Of a stretch of DNA of 6,350 nt, positions 1 through 5,595 are shown piece after piece. The notes beneath the pieces are model-generated. The model was not told the DNA's origin, did not search any database, and saw only the letters and a list, made by a program, of their open reading frames with translations. How positions within the stretch are numbered: position 1 is the stretch's first letter; each line of letters starts with the position of its first letter. The stretch is taken from positions 1 to 6,350 of the forward strand of contig JAPSKG010000137.1 in assembly GCA_031177795.1 (NCBI GenBank), written 5' to 3'. A program made the position numbers and the translations under genes. This DNA is from Domibacillus sp. (lineage in GTDB: Bacteria; Bacillota; Bacilli; Bacillales; Domibacillaceae).

Positions 1-777
1 AGCACGGGTATCATGTTCCGCCTGTGACAGCATGTCCGCCGCCACTTCTTTTGCAACAGCTGTTTGGTCAGCCAGCACAGCAATTTCACTTGGCCCTGCA
101 ATCATGTCGATGTCCACGTCGCCAAACACCTCTCTTTTGGCAAGCGCGACAAAAATGTTTCCTGGCCCTGTAATTTTATCAACCGCTTTAATTGATTCGG
201 TTCCGTAAGCAAGTGCTGCTACAGCCTGTGCGCCGCCAACTTTAAAAATTTCTTTAACACCCGCAATATCTGCTGCCACTAACACTCCAGCTGGAAGGCG
301 GCCGTCTTTGCCCGGAGGAGAAACCATGACAATGCGTTTTACTCCGGCTGTTTTGGCCGGCATCACATTCATAAGCACAGAAGATGGGTAAGCAGCTGTT
401 CCGCCCGGTACATAAACACCGGCTGAATCAAGAGGCGTCATTTTCTGGCCAAGTATAGACCCATCTTCATTTGTATAAAGCCACGTTTCGCGTTTTTGCT
501 TTGCATGAAAATCAGCAATATTTTGAGCTGCTTCACGGATAATTTTAATCATTTCATCATCAAGCTGCTTGTACGCTTCTGTAATTTCATCCTGAGTTAC
601 CTTTAAGCTGTACAATTTAGCACCATCAAATTTTTCCGTGTACGCAAAAAGTGCCCGGTCTCCGTTTTCCCGCACTTCTTTAATAATACCCTGGACGATT
701 TGCTGCTGCTCCTCTGTTCCGGCATCAACTGAACGTTTAATTGACAGGCCGGGTGCCACTTTTTCAATTTTAATCAT
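1..777 (-). CDS. hisD: Histidinol dehydrogenase, N-terminal 259 residues (truncated by window edge)
   Basis: HisD catalyses the last two steps of histidine synthesis: NAD+-dependent oxidation of L-histidinol to histidinal and then to histidine, in the cytoplasm, with Zn2+. The frame is open from an ATG at 777 to base 1 with no stop, giving 259 of the roughly 425-430 residues usual for the family. Conserved blocks in order are VYVPGGTAAYPS (121-132), GGAQAVAALAYGTES (181-195), DKITGPGN (200-207), DMIAGPSE (224-231) and SQAEH (251-255). Q252 and H255 align with the Gln and His zinc ligands known from enterobacterial HisD. The catalytic Glu-His pair and the remaining zinc ligands lie beyond the window. 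The start is 3 nt after the hisG stop, with a ribosome site inside the hisG end, so translation is probably coupled. The missing 3' part is a window effect; nothing suggests a pseudogene. Confidence 0.97.
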   Translation of the reverse strand, partial: MIKIEKVAPGLSIKRSVDAGTEEQQQIVQGIIKEVRENGDRALFAYTEKFDGAKLYSLKVTQDEITEAYKQLDDEMIKIIREAAQNIADFHAKQKRETWLYTNEDGSILGQKMTPLDSAGVYVPGGTAAYPSSVLMNVMPAKTAGVKRIVMVSPPGKDGRLPAGVLVAADIAGVKEIFKVGGAQAVAALAYGTESIKAVDKITGPGNIFVALAKREVFGDVDIDMIAGPSEIAVLADQTAVAKEVAADMLSQAEHDTRA

Positions 778-780
778 CGG

Positions 781-1419
781 TCAACGCACCGCCTTTTCCT
801 CAATTGTAGTAGTTAAGCGGCTAACAAGCGTTGAAATTTCTTTGTTTTTGATCCGGTAGCTGACCGGATTCACAATCAGCCTTGACGTAATCCCGACAAT
901 GGTTTCGTATTCAACCAGCCCGTTTTCACGGAGCGTCTGTCCTGTTGAAACAATATCAACAATCCGGTCAGACAAGCCGATTAGCGGCGCCAGTTCAATA
1001 GAGCCATTTAACTTAATGATTTCAACTTGCTCGCCTTTTTCACGAAAATAAGCTGATGCTACAGTCGGATATTTTGTGGCGATTTTTGGTGCTACTTCAT
1101 TAAGAGATGTGCCGGGAAGGCCTGCAACAGCAAGGTAGCATGGGCTGATTTTTAAATCAAGCAGCTCATACACATCGCGTTCTTCTTCAAGCAGTACGTC
1201 TTTTCCCGCAATGCCGACATCCGCTACTCCATGTTCAACATAAGTAGCAACATCCATTGGCTTGGCAAGGAAAAATCGCATATTTTCTTCGGGCACTTCA
1301 ATAATTAATTTTCGAGATTCATCAAGCTCTGGCGGCAGCTGATAGCCTGCTTCCTGCATGAGTGCGGCCGCTTCTTCAAAAATCCGTCCTTTTGGCATCG
1401 CAATCGTTAACATCGACAT
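781..1419 (-). CDS. hisG: ATP phosphoribosyltransferase catalytic subunit, short form
   Basis: HisG carries out the first committed step of histidine synthesis, joining ATP and PRPP to make phosphoribosyl-ATP and pyrophosphate in the cytoplasm. The product is 212 aa, the size of the short HisG class, which lacks the C-terminal regulatory domain of the roughly 300-aa long form and needs HisZ as partner; hisZ lies directly upstream. Visible family blocks are the N-terminal LTIAMPKGRIFEEA (4-17), AKPMDVATYVEHGVADVGIAGKD (52-74), KLNGSIELAPLIGLSDRIVDIVSTGQTL (136-163, including the PRPP-binding VSTGQT stretch) and ITSRLIVNPVSYR (177-189). The frame stays open upstream to an ATG at 1473, but those 18 codons run inside hisZ and lack family similarity. 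I chose the ATG at 1419 because GGAGG lies 9 nt upstream; a second ATG two codons later (1413) is also possible. The hisZ stop and this start share one base (TGATG). Confidence 0.96.
   Translation of the reverse strand: MSMLTIAMPKGRIFEEAAALMQEAGYQLPPELDESRKLIIEVPEENMRFFLAKPMDVATYVEHGVADVGIAGKDVLLEEERDVYELLDLKISPCYLAVAGLPGTSLNEVAPKIATKYPTVASAYFREKGEQVEIIKLNGSIELAPLIGLSDRIVDIVSTGQTLRENGLVEYETIVGITSRLIVNPVSYRIKNKEISTLVSRLTTTIEEKAVR
787..795 (-). promoter_or_regulatory. Ribosome binding site of hisD, inside the hisG coding end
   Basis: The minus strand reads AAGGCGGTG here, one base away from the ideal AAGGAGGTG, and ends 9 nt before the hisD ATG at 777. It lies within the last codons of hisG (encoding Lys-Ala-Val), so ribosomes finishing hisG expose it. 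This fixes the hisD start. Confidence 0.75.
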
Positions 1420-2603
1420 CAACCTTCTCCTCCATAACTTGATTTCCCTACAAAAAATGTTACTTCTTTGCATGTTTCTGTAAATTTATCTACATCGTCT
1501 ACACCGGCTACATCTTGAAGCAAAACACTTTCTCCTTCTGCACGGCGCTTTTGCGCTTCCCGGATCGCTTCAACGCGGCGTTCATTGCTGAATAAAATGC
1601 AGTGTACGCCCGCTTCTTCTTCAAGCTGCTCCAGTGCTTCCAGCAAAAAGTCCACGCGGAGGCCAAATCCTGTTGCCCCCGCAGGGTGTCCAAACTTTTC
1701 CAGCAGGTCATCGTATCGTCCGCCATTTCCGACCGGAGATCCGACACCATCTGCATAAACTTCGAATAACAAACCTGTGTAGTAGCTCATATGGCTAACA
1801 AGCGGCAAATCAAACGTAACGTATTCATCAACTCCGTACTCTTTCAACCGGTCAAATACTGCTTTTAATTCTTCAAGCGCTGTTTTTCCAGCACTGCCTT
1901 CTACCAGCTTCATCGCTTCATCAAGGCAGCTGGCACCGCCAGACAAACTTAAAAATTGCAGGAGGCGCTGTTTATCAATTGATGATAACGGCAGGTTTTT
2001 TACATGCTCGCGGTAGCCCACGTAATTTTTCTCGTATAAAAAACGGCGCAGCTGCTCGGAACGCTCTTTTGTCCCAAGAATCTGGCGGAATAATTCATCT
2101 GTGAAGCCAATGTGCCCGAGGGAAATCTGGAACTTGTCAAGCCCCGACTGCTTCATAACCGATACAAGCAACGCAATCACTTCTGCATCCGCACTCAGCG
2201 TATTATCACCGATCATTTCAACGCCAATTTGTTCAAATTCAGCCGCGCGCCCGCCTTCACGCTGCTGTGCGCGATACACACTTGCTGAGTAAGCAAGCCG
2301 CAAAGGAACGCGTTCTTTTAACAATTTTGCTGCAGCAACGCGGGCAATTGGAGCCGTCATATCCGGACGAAGCACAAGCGTGTTTCCTTGTTGATCCAAA
2401 AGCTTAAACAGCTGGCGGTCCAAAATAGCTGACGCATCTCCGACCGTTTCATGATATTCAAGCGCCGGAGTTTCAATAAAACGATAGCCCCAGCTTCTCA
2501 TTTCATTTTCTGCTGCTTCTTTTAACTTTCGTTTTGTTTCGTAAATATGCGGAAGTGTATCCCGCATTCCAACTGGCTTTTCAAACATTAACAGCTTCGA
2601 CAT
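1419..2603 (-). CDS. hisZ: ATP phosphoribosyltransferase regulatory subunit
   Basis: HisZ is a histidyl-tRNA synthetase paralogue that does not charge tRNA. It assembles with short-form HisG in a hetero-octamer, is required for its activity and mediates feedback inhibition by histidine. The 394-aa product has the class II synthetase-like core: KPVGMRDTLP (9-18), LVLRPDMTAPIARV (76-89), a motif-2-like SASVYRAQQREGGRAAEFEQIGVEMIG (106-132), MSYYTGLLFEVYA (272-284), GNGGRYDDLL (292-301) and ATGFGLRVD (310-318). It ends without an evident tRNA anticodon-binding domain and sits next to hisG, which argues for HisZ over a true HisRS; the length matches Bacillus HisZ (about 390 aa). The ATG at 2603 is preceded by GGGTGAT at good spacing. 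An in-frame ATG at 2588 has no ribosome site. It is the first gene of the his operon and overlaps hisG by one base. Confidence 0.96.
   Translation of the reverse strand: MSKLLMFEKPVGMRDTLPHIYETKRKLKEAAENEMRSWGYRFIETPALEYHETVGDASAILDRQLFKLLDQQGNTLVLRPDMTAPIARVAAAKLLKERVPLRLAYSASVYRAQQREGGRAAEFEQIGVEMIGDNTLSADAEVIALLVSVMKQSGLDKFQISLGHIGFTDELFRQILGTKERSEQLRRFLYEKNYVGYREHVKNLPLSSIDKQRLLQFLSLSGGASCLDEAMKLVEGSAGKTALEELKAVFDRLKEYGVDEYVTFDLPLVSHMSYYTGLLFEVYADGVGSPVGNGGRYDDLLEKFGHPAGATGFGLRVDFLLEALEQLEEEAGVHCILFSNERRVEAIREAQKRRAEGESVLLQDVAGVDDVDKFTETCKEVTFFVGKSSYGGEG
1423..1433 (-). promoter_or_regulatory. Ribosome binding site of hisG, encoded by the last hisZ codons
   Basis: The minus strand reads GGAGGAGAAGG. 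GGAGG occupies 1429-1433 and is 9 nt from the ATG at 1419, but 15 nt from the alternative ATG at 1413, which favours the 1419 start. The same bases encode the Gly-Gly-Glu-Gly tail of HisZ, so signal and coding sequence are superimposed at the TGATG junction. Confidence 0.85.
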
Positions 2604-2609
2604 GTCATT

Positions 2610-2616
2610 ATCACCC
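2610..2616 (-). promoter_or_regulatory. Ribosome binding site of hisZ
   Basis: The minus strand reads GGGTGAT, pairing with the 16S tail through GGTGAT rather than the usual GGAGG, and ends 6 nt before the ATG at 2603. It supports 2603 over the internal ATG at 2588, which has no such site. Confidence 0.65.
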
Positions 2617-2633
2617 GATCATTAGTAGTTTTA

Positions 2634-2657
2634 CTTTAGTTCGCTAATGTACTAAAG
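2634..2657 (-). promoter_or_regulatory. Candidate his operator: inverted repeat in the early leader
   Basis: A perfect 7-bp inverted repeat, CTTTAGT (2634-2640) and ACTAAAG (2651-2657), flanks a 10-nt centre. It starts about 7 nt after the predicted transcription start of the his operon. The position suits a repressor that blocks initiation or early elongation. Half-sites containing ACTA resemble operators of the TrpR family, and a TrpR-family regulator (HisR/YerC) has been proposed for his genes in Bacillales, so I infer a link. An RNA stem-loop or chance symmetry in AT-rich DNA are alternatives. Confidence 0.4.
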
Positions 2658-2670
2658 ATATATTATTTGT

Positions 2671-2699
2671 AGTTTACCGTTTCCGACAATTCTCGTCAA
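2671..2699 (-). promoter_or_regulatory. Probable SigA promoter of the hisZGD operon
   Basis: On the minus strand TTGACG (2699-2694; 5 of 6 matches to the -35 consensus) is separated by exactly 17 nt from TAAACT (2676-2671; 4 of 6 matches to the -10). Transcription would begin near 2664, about 60 nt before the hisZ ATG. That leader is too short for a T-box riboswitch or a his-codon attenuator, and neither is seen. The promoter lies in the 121-bp gap after the DUF4003-like gene, which supports his transcription starting independently here. Confidence 0.65.
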
Positions 2700-2702
2700 G
2701 CC

Positions 2703-2722
2703 AAAAAACCGGCCAGCTTTTT
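2703..2722 (-). terminator. Possible weak terminator after the DUF4003-like gene
   Basis: Two bases after the TAA stop the minus strand reads five A, GCTGGCCGG, six T. It can fold into an 8-bp stem (five A-U, one G-C, two G-U pairs) with a GGCC loop, the T run forming the 3' arm. The hairpin is weak, so read-through into the his operon is possible. The his -35 box follows 3 nt later. Confidence 0.25.
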
Positions 2723-2724
2723 CT

Positions 2725-3639
2725 TTAACTTCCTGAAGAAGAAGCTGCTGATACTGCGCCAGCGGCAGAAGCAGCAACAACCGCTTGCTGCGCTTGAACC
2801 ATCGCTTGTAAAGTGGCCGTCAATCCGGCAGAAGAATCAATAATTGTTTGAGATGTAAATATGGATGCAAGAACAATAGCCATGTCTTTTGACCAGTTTA
2901 AAACAGGAGATGCTTTTAGTTTCAGCGCAATCTCAGCACTTTCTTTCGGCTTTCCTGAAAGCGCAATAACACCCAGTGCCGGGTAGTGCGTAGCTTTTGT
3001 TTTTAAGCCGTTGTTTTCAAGTTCCTGCTTGGCTGATAAAACCAGCCTGGCTGTTTTTTTCTGGAACATTCCGTTCATAACAAGCATGTTAGCTAAAAAT
3101 TGCAGGTCATTTCCTTTTCGGAAACCATTCTGGCTTAAAAAACGGTAATATTCTTCAGAAGCACTCACCAGCTTTTCCGCACTTTCCGGGCGATTTGCCA
3201 TAATAACAGCTGCAGGGTAATCTTCACTGGAGGTTAAAAACACATGATACCTCTTCATTTCATCATAGATATTTTTTATTCTTTCTGGCTTTGTTGCGGG
3301 ATTCAGCAAAAAAGCGGCAATATACGTGTAAGGAGATGAATAAAGGCCGGCGGAACGCAGCGTTTCATACTGTTCAAGCAAGTCGTTTATCAGTGTATCC
3401 TTATTCCCTTTTTTCATCATTAAAAGTCCTGTTATCGGAAATGTAATGGTTCTTAGCGGTGAAAAAATGGAAACAGCTTTTTTTAATTTGTCTGTTACAG
3501 CTGTAAATTCTTTTCCGTCAATCAGTTCTTGTTTTGCTGCAAATTGAGCAGCTGTAAGTAAAACAAGCCGCTTATCAATCCATTTTCCAGCCGTTTGCCG
3601 CAAGATGTCCACGTTTTTCTCAAACAATGTTTTCTCCAC
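2725..3639 (-). CDS. DUF4003-like protein of unknown function
   Basis: The 304-aa product resembles from memory the DUF4003 family of Bacillus relatives; no function is known to me. It looks soluble and mainly helical, with no signal peptide and no clear membrane span. Visible landmarks are an N-terminal FEKNVDILR stretch (6-14), basic and helical segments, PYTYIAAFLL (103-112), ALGVIALSGKP (221-231), and an alanine/serine-rich low-complexity tail from about 272 to the end. No catalytic motif is apparent. The frame is open to an ATG at 3708, but that start lies inside the preceding terminator and has no ribosome site. I place the start at GTG 3639, which has GGAGG 7 nt upstream and gives MEKTLFEKN. 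It stands alone between a strong upstream terminator and the his promoter, so it is probably its own transcription unit. Its position says little about its role. Confidence 0.8.
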   Translation of the reverse strand: MEKTLFEKNVDILRQTAGKWIDKRLVLLTAAQFAAKQELIDGKEFTAVTDKLKKAVSIFSPLRTITFPITGLLMMKKGNKDTLINDLLEQYETLRSAGLYSSPYTYIAAFLLNPATKPERIKNIYDEMKRYHVFLTSSEDYPAAVIMANRPESAEKLVSASEEYYRFLSQNGFRKGNDLQFLANMLVMNGMFQKKTARLVLSAKQELENNGLKTKATHYPALGVIALSGKPKESAEIALKLKASPVLNWSKDMAIVLASIFTSQTIIDSSAGLTATLQAMVQAQQAVVAASAAGAVSAASSSGS

Positions 3640-3646
3640 CTTTATC

Positions 3647-3651
3647 CCTCC
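3647..3651 (-). promoter_or_regulatory. Ribosome binding site fixing the GTG start of the DUF4003-like gene
   Basis: GGAGG on the minus strand lies 7 nt before GTG at 3639, an ideal spacing. The in-frame ATG 69 nt further upstream has no comparable site, so the protein should be 304 aa, not 327. Confidence 0.85.
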
Positions 3652-3666
3652 TGCTCTTACTTTCCT

Positions 3667-3697
3667 TTTATACGGCTTTTTTAAAAAAATGTTCCAA
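3667..3697 (-). promoter_or_regulatory. Possible promoter of the DUF4003-like gene
   Basis: On the minus strand TATAAA (3672-3667; 5 of 6 matches) is preceded by TTGGAA (3697-3692; 4 of 6) with a long 19-nt spacer. It lies just after the transporter terminator and about 28 nt before the GTG start, as expected for an independent unit. The spacing is poor, so only the -10 is reasonably convincing. Confidence 0.35.
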
Positions 3698-3706
3698 AAA
3701 GTCTGC

Positions 3707-3743
3707 AAAAAGCCGTTTCCCCAACCTCGGGAAACGGCTTTTT
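3707..3743 (-). terminator. Strong intrinsic terminator after the dicarboxylate transporter
   Basis: A perfect 15-bp inverted repeat (3707-3721 and 3729-3743) with a 7-nt loop begins 7 nt after the transporter TAA. On the minus strand the stem core GCCGTTTCCC/GGGAAACGGC is followed by TTTTT. Because the outer arms are A and T runs on both sides, it could also stop plus-strand transcripts, although no plus-strand gene is seen here. Confidence 0.92.
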
Positions 3744-3750
3744 CAATAAA

Positions 3751-5394
3751 TTATTTAAAGTCATTCGGGAACATTGAAATATCAACGCCGAACACAAGCG
3801 GCATAACCACATACATGGCCGCCACAATCATCACAATAGCAAACATGTTAATCCAGAAGCCTGCTTTCACCATTTCTGGAATAGTAATTTTGCCAGTTGC
3901 GAAAATAATGGCATTTGGTGGTGTTCCAACCGGAAGCATGAACGCACAGTTTGCTGCCATTGCTGCAGGCATCATCAAGATGAATGGATGAACGTTCAAC
4001 GCCAGTGCAAGCGCTGCTAGTACTGGCATAATCATTGTTGCCGTTGCTGTATTTGATGTGATTTCTGTTAAGAATAAAACAAACGCCGTTACCGAAATAA
4101 CTACAAGGAACATAGACAATCCATCAAGAACTGTTAACTGATCGCCAATCCATGCTGCAAGCCCCGTTTCACCAAAACCGGCTGCAATCGCAAGGCCGCC
4201 GCCGAAAAGAAGAAGCACGCCCCAGGGAAGATCGCGTGAGATTGACCAGTCAAGCAGTGCGCCTCCTTTATTTTTAGACGGAAGAATAAAAAGAAGAATC
4301 GCTGCTGTAATAGCAATCATTGCATCACTAATTCCCGGGATGATATCTGCCCAAATAAACGTGCGGGTAATCCACATAAAAGCGGCGAAAACAAACACGC
4401 CAAGAACCATTTTTTCTTCTGAGCTTATTTTTCCAAGCTTTCTTTTTTCAGAACGGATTAGCTCCATTCCGCCCGGAAGCTCTTTGAATTTAACTGGAAA
4501 CGCAATGTTAACAAGGTAAAGCCATGAAACAATCAGCAAAATAAACACCACTGGCGCTGCAACAAACATCCAGTCTGCAAATGAAATAGTAACGCCATAC
4601 AAGTTTTTCACGGCCGCTGCCATAATAATGTTAGGCGGCGTTCCAATCAACGTACCAAGACCGCCGATTGTACCGGCAAATCCAATACCGAAAATAATCG
4701 TTTTTTCAAAGCTGCGGATGTCAATCGATTTGTCTCCTGATTTTTTTACAATTTGCGCTGCTTGATACGTAATCGCCGTTCCAATTGGAATCATCATCAT
4801 AACAGCTGCTGTATTTGATACCCACATAGACAAAAATCCTGTTGCAATCATAAACCCGAGAACAATTTTTTTAGAGCCTGTCCCCATAACAGCCACTATG
4901 TTCATGGCAATCCGTTTATGAAGATCCCATTTTTCCATCGCTATCGCGATCACAAAACCGCCGAGGAACAAGAAAATAATTGGATCGCCGTAAGCTGCTG
5001 CTGCAGCGTCTCCGTCAAGTGCACCGGTAAGCGGAAGCAAAATAATCGGCAAAAGCGATGTGACTGGAATTGGAATCGCTTCCGTAATCCACCAGATTGC
5101 CACCCAGACTGTAACCGCAAGCACTGCTTTGGCTTCCGGCGTTAACCCTTCAGCTGAAAAAAGAAATAAAATAGCGAAAAACATAAGTGGTCCAAGTAAA
5201 AAGCCAGCCCATTGTGCCGGTTTCATATATCGTTTTTTCGGGTCATTCGGCCCATTTGTCTCTGTCCGCTTTTCTTCCACTGCTGGTTGAGCAGGTGATG
5301 CCGCTTTTTTTGGCAATGCGAAAAACAACAGCTGTTTTATTTTATCGTGCGCATTCCAACATTCATTCCAAAGGTTTGCTGCAAATTGCTGCAT
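3751..5394 (-). CDS. sdcS: Sodium/dicarboxylate symporter, DASS/SLC13 family (SdcS-like)
   Basis: This predicted inner-membrane symporter takes up C4-dicarboxylates such as succinate, fumarate and malate, driven by Na+. The 547-aa product shows both inverted-repeat signatures of the family: SNT at 193-195 with GTPPN at 251-255, and SNT at 447-449 with GTPPN at 490-494. These form the paired substrate and sodium sites in VcINDY-type structures. Other conserved stretches are WWITEAIPIP (101-110), FLFLGGFVIAIAMEKW (141-156), WGVLLLFGGGLA (391-402) and MLPVGTPPNAIIF (486-498). Many hydrophobic spans fill residues from about 61 to 536. The overall pattern is very close to Staphylococcus SdcS from memory. 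The N-terminal 60 residues are largely hydrophilic and longer than in SdcS. The ATG at 5394 has GGGGAGGG upstream, GGAGG being 7 nt away. The adjacent CitT/MalR-type regulator and cre box support a dicarboxylate role; sulfate or citrate cannot be excluded. Confidence 0.93.
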   Translation of the reverse strand: MQQFAANLWNECWNAHDKIKQLLFFALPKKAASPAQPAVEEKRTETNGPNDPKKRYMKPAQWAGFLLGPLMFFAILFLFSAEGLTPEAKAVLAVTVWVAIWWITEAIPIPVTSLLPIILLPLTGALDGDAAAAAYGDPIIFLFLGGFVIAIAMEKWDLHKRIAMNIVAVMGTGSKKIVLGFMIATGFLSMWVSNTAAVMMMIPIGTAITYQAAQIVKKSGDKSIDIRSFEKTIIFGIGFAGTIGGLGTLIGTPPNIIMAAAVKNLYGVTISFADWMFVAAPVVFILLIVSWLYLVNIAFPVKFKELPGGMELIRSEKRKLGKISSEEKMVLGVFVFAAFMWITRTFIWADIIPGISDAMIAITAAILLFILPSKNKGGALLDWSISRDLPWGVLLLFGGGLAIAAGFGETGLAAWIGDQLTVLDGLSMFLVVISVTAFVLFLTEITSNTATATMIMPVLAALALALNVHPFILMMPAAMAANCAFMLPVGTPPNAIIFATGKITIPEMVKAGFWINMFAIVMIVAAMYVVMPLVFGVDISMFPNDFK

Positions 5395-5425
5395 GTAAAG
5401 CCCTCCCCTTTATGTTTGCTTTATT

Positions 5426-5443
5426 TTGTTCATATTGTTCATA
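5426..5443. repeat. Tandem 9-bp direct repeat in the transporter leader
   Basis: TTGTTCATA occurs twice back to back (5426-5434 and 5435-5443, plus-strand reading), 32 nt before the transporter ATG. The 9-bp period is near one helical turn. If transcription starts near 5499 it lies in the leader RNA; if a later promoter is used (TAGAAT at 5454-5449 is a possible -10 box) it would cover the start site. It could be a regulator site or chance. Confidence 0.6.
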
Positions 5444-5505
5444 CCTGAATTCTAAATCATCAGAAAACAAAAAAGTGATTAAAAAAGAAAAGAAAGAGTT
5501 TTGTA

Positions 5506-5534
5506 ATTAAAAAAAGCAAACGCTTTCATAAGTA
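5506..5534 (-). promoter_or_regulatory. Candidate activator-dependent promoter of the transporter gene
   Basis: On the minus strand TTTAAT (5511-5506; 5 of 6 matches to the -10) is preceded at 17 nt by TACTTA (5534-5529), a very poor -35. A good -10 with a weak -35 is typical of promoters that need an activator. An 11-bp tandem repeat sits directly upstream, and a cre box fills the spacer. Transcription would start near 5499, giving a pyrimidine-rich leader of about 100 nt. The -35 is weak, so this is partly an inference from the layout. Confidence 0.4.
5515..5529 (-). promoter_or_regulatory. CcpA cre box (catabolite repression)
   Basis: The minus strand reads ATGAAAGCGTTTGCT, matching every fixed position of the Bacillus consensus WTGNAANCGNWNNCW. 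It lies about 120 bp upstream of the transporter ATG, within the spacer of the candidate promoter, where CcpA with HPr-Ser-P would block RNA polymerase. This fits repression of dicarboxylate uptake when preferred sugars are present. Confidence 0.85.
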
Positions 5535-5536
5535 TC

Positions 5537-5558
5537 TCCTAATAAAATCCTAATAAAA
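5537..5558. repeat. Tandem 11-bp direct repeat, candidate response-regulator site
   Basis: TCCTAATAAAA occurs twice without a gap (5537-5547 and 5548-5558; minus-strand unit TTTTATTAGGA). The 11-bp period places both units on the same DNA face. It lies immediately upstream of the weak -35 of the candidate transporter promoter, at roughly -38 to -59 from the predicted start. AT-rich direct repeats are the usual operator style of CitB/DcuR/MalR-type regulators, so binding by the adjacent regulator is a reasonable inference. The last four bases overlap the foot of the neighbouring hairpin. Confidence 0.7.
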
Positions 5559-5595
5559 GATGCAACAATTCTTATAAGGAATTGTTGCATCTTTT
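5555..5595 (-). terminator. Probable terminator of the response-regulator gene (17-bp inverted repeat)
   Basis: A perfect 17-bp inverted repeat (5555-5571 and 5579-5595) with a 7-nt loop lies 32 nt after the regulator stop. On the minus strand the stem, AT-rich with TGCAAC/GTTGCA in the middle, ends in TTTT followed by ATTAGGATTTT. It should separate the regulator transcript from the transporter. The U run is short and interrupted, so termination may be incomplete, and a protein-binding palindrome is an alternative. Confidence 0.7.

Noticed and set aside
638..859. Plus-strand open frame across the hisG-hisD junction
   Set aside because: It is antisense to two certain coding regions with no protein similarity. 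The same reasoning removes the other short plus-strand frames inside hisZ, the transporter and the regulator.
1420..1473. N-terminal extension of hisG to an ATG at 1473
   Set aside because: The added 18 residues do not resemble HisG, overlap hisZ and lack a ribosome site, while 1419 has a good one.
1508..1756. Minus-strand 82-codon frame inside hisZ
   Set aside because: It lies in another frame within a certain gene; it is an overlap artefact.
2604..2724. T-box riboswitch or his-codon attenuator before hisZ
   Set aside because: The predicted leader is only about 60 nt, with no specifier stem, T-box sequence, terminator or run of His codons.
3640..3708. N-terminal extension of the DUF4003-like protein to an ATG at 3708
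   Set aside because: It would start inside the transporter terminator and has no ribosome site. GTG at 3639 has an ideal one.
3605..3991. Plus-strand open frame of 128 codons across the transporter terminator
   Set aside because: It is antisense to the ends of two well-supported genes and runs through the terminator stem. It shows no family similarity.
5449..5454. TAGAAT as the main -10 box of the transporter promoter
   Set aside because: It matches 5 of 6 consensus positions, but no acceptable -35 lies 16-18 nt upstream and the cre box and 11-bp repeats would be far away. Kept only as an alternative.
5187..5510. Plus-strand open frame of 107 codons antisense to the transporter start region
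   Set aside because: Its end passes through the candidate promoter and leader, and its composition mirrors the reverse strand. It is a shadow frame.
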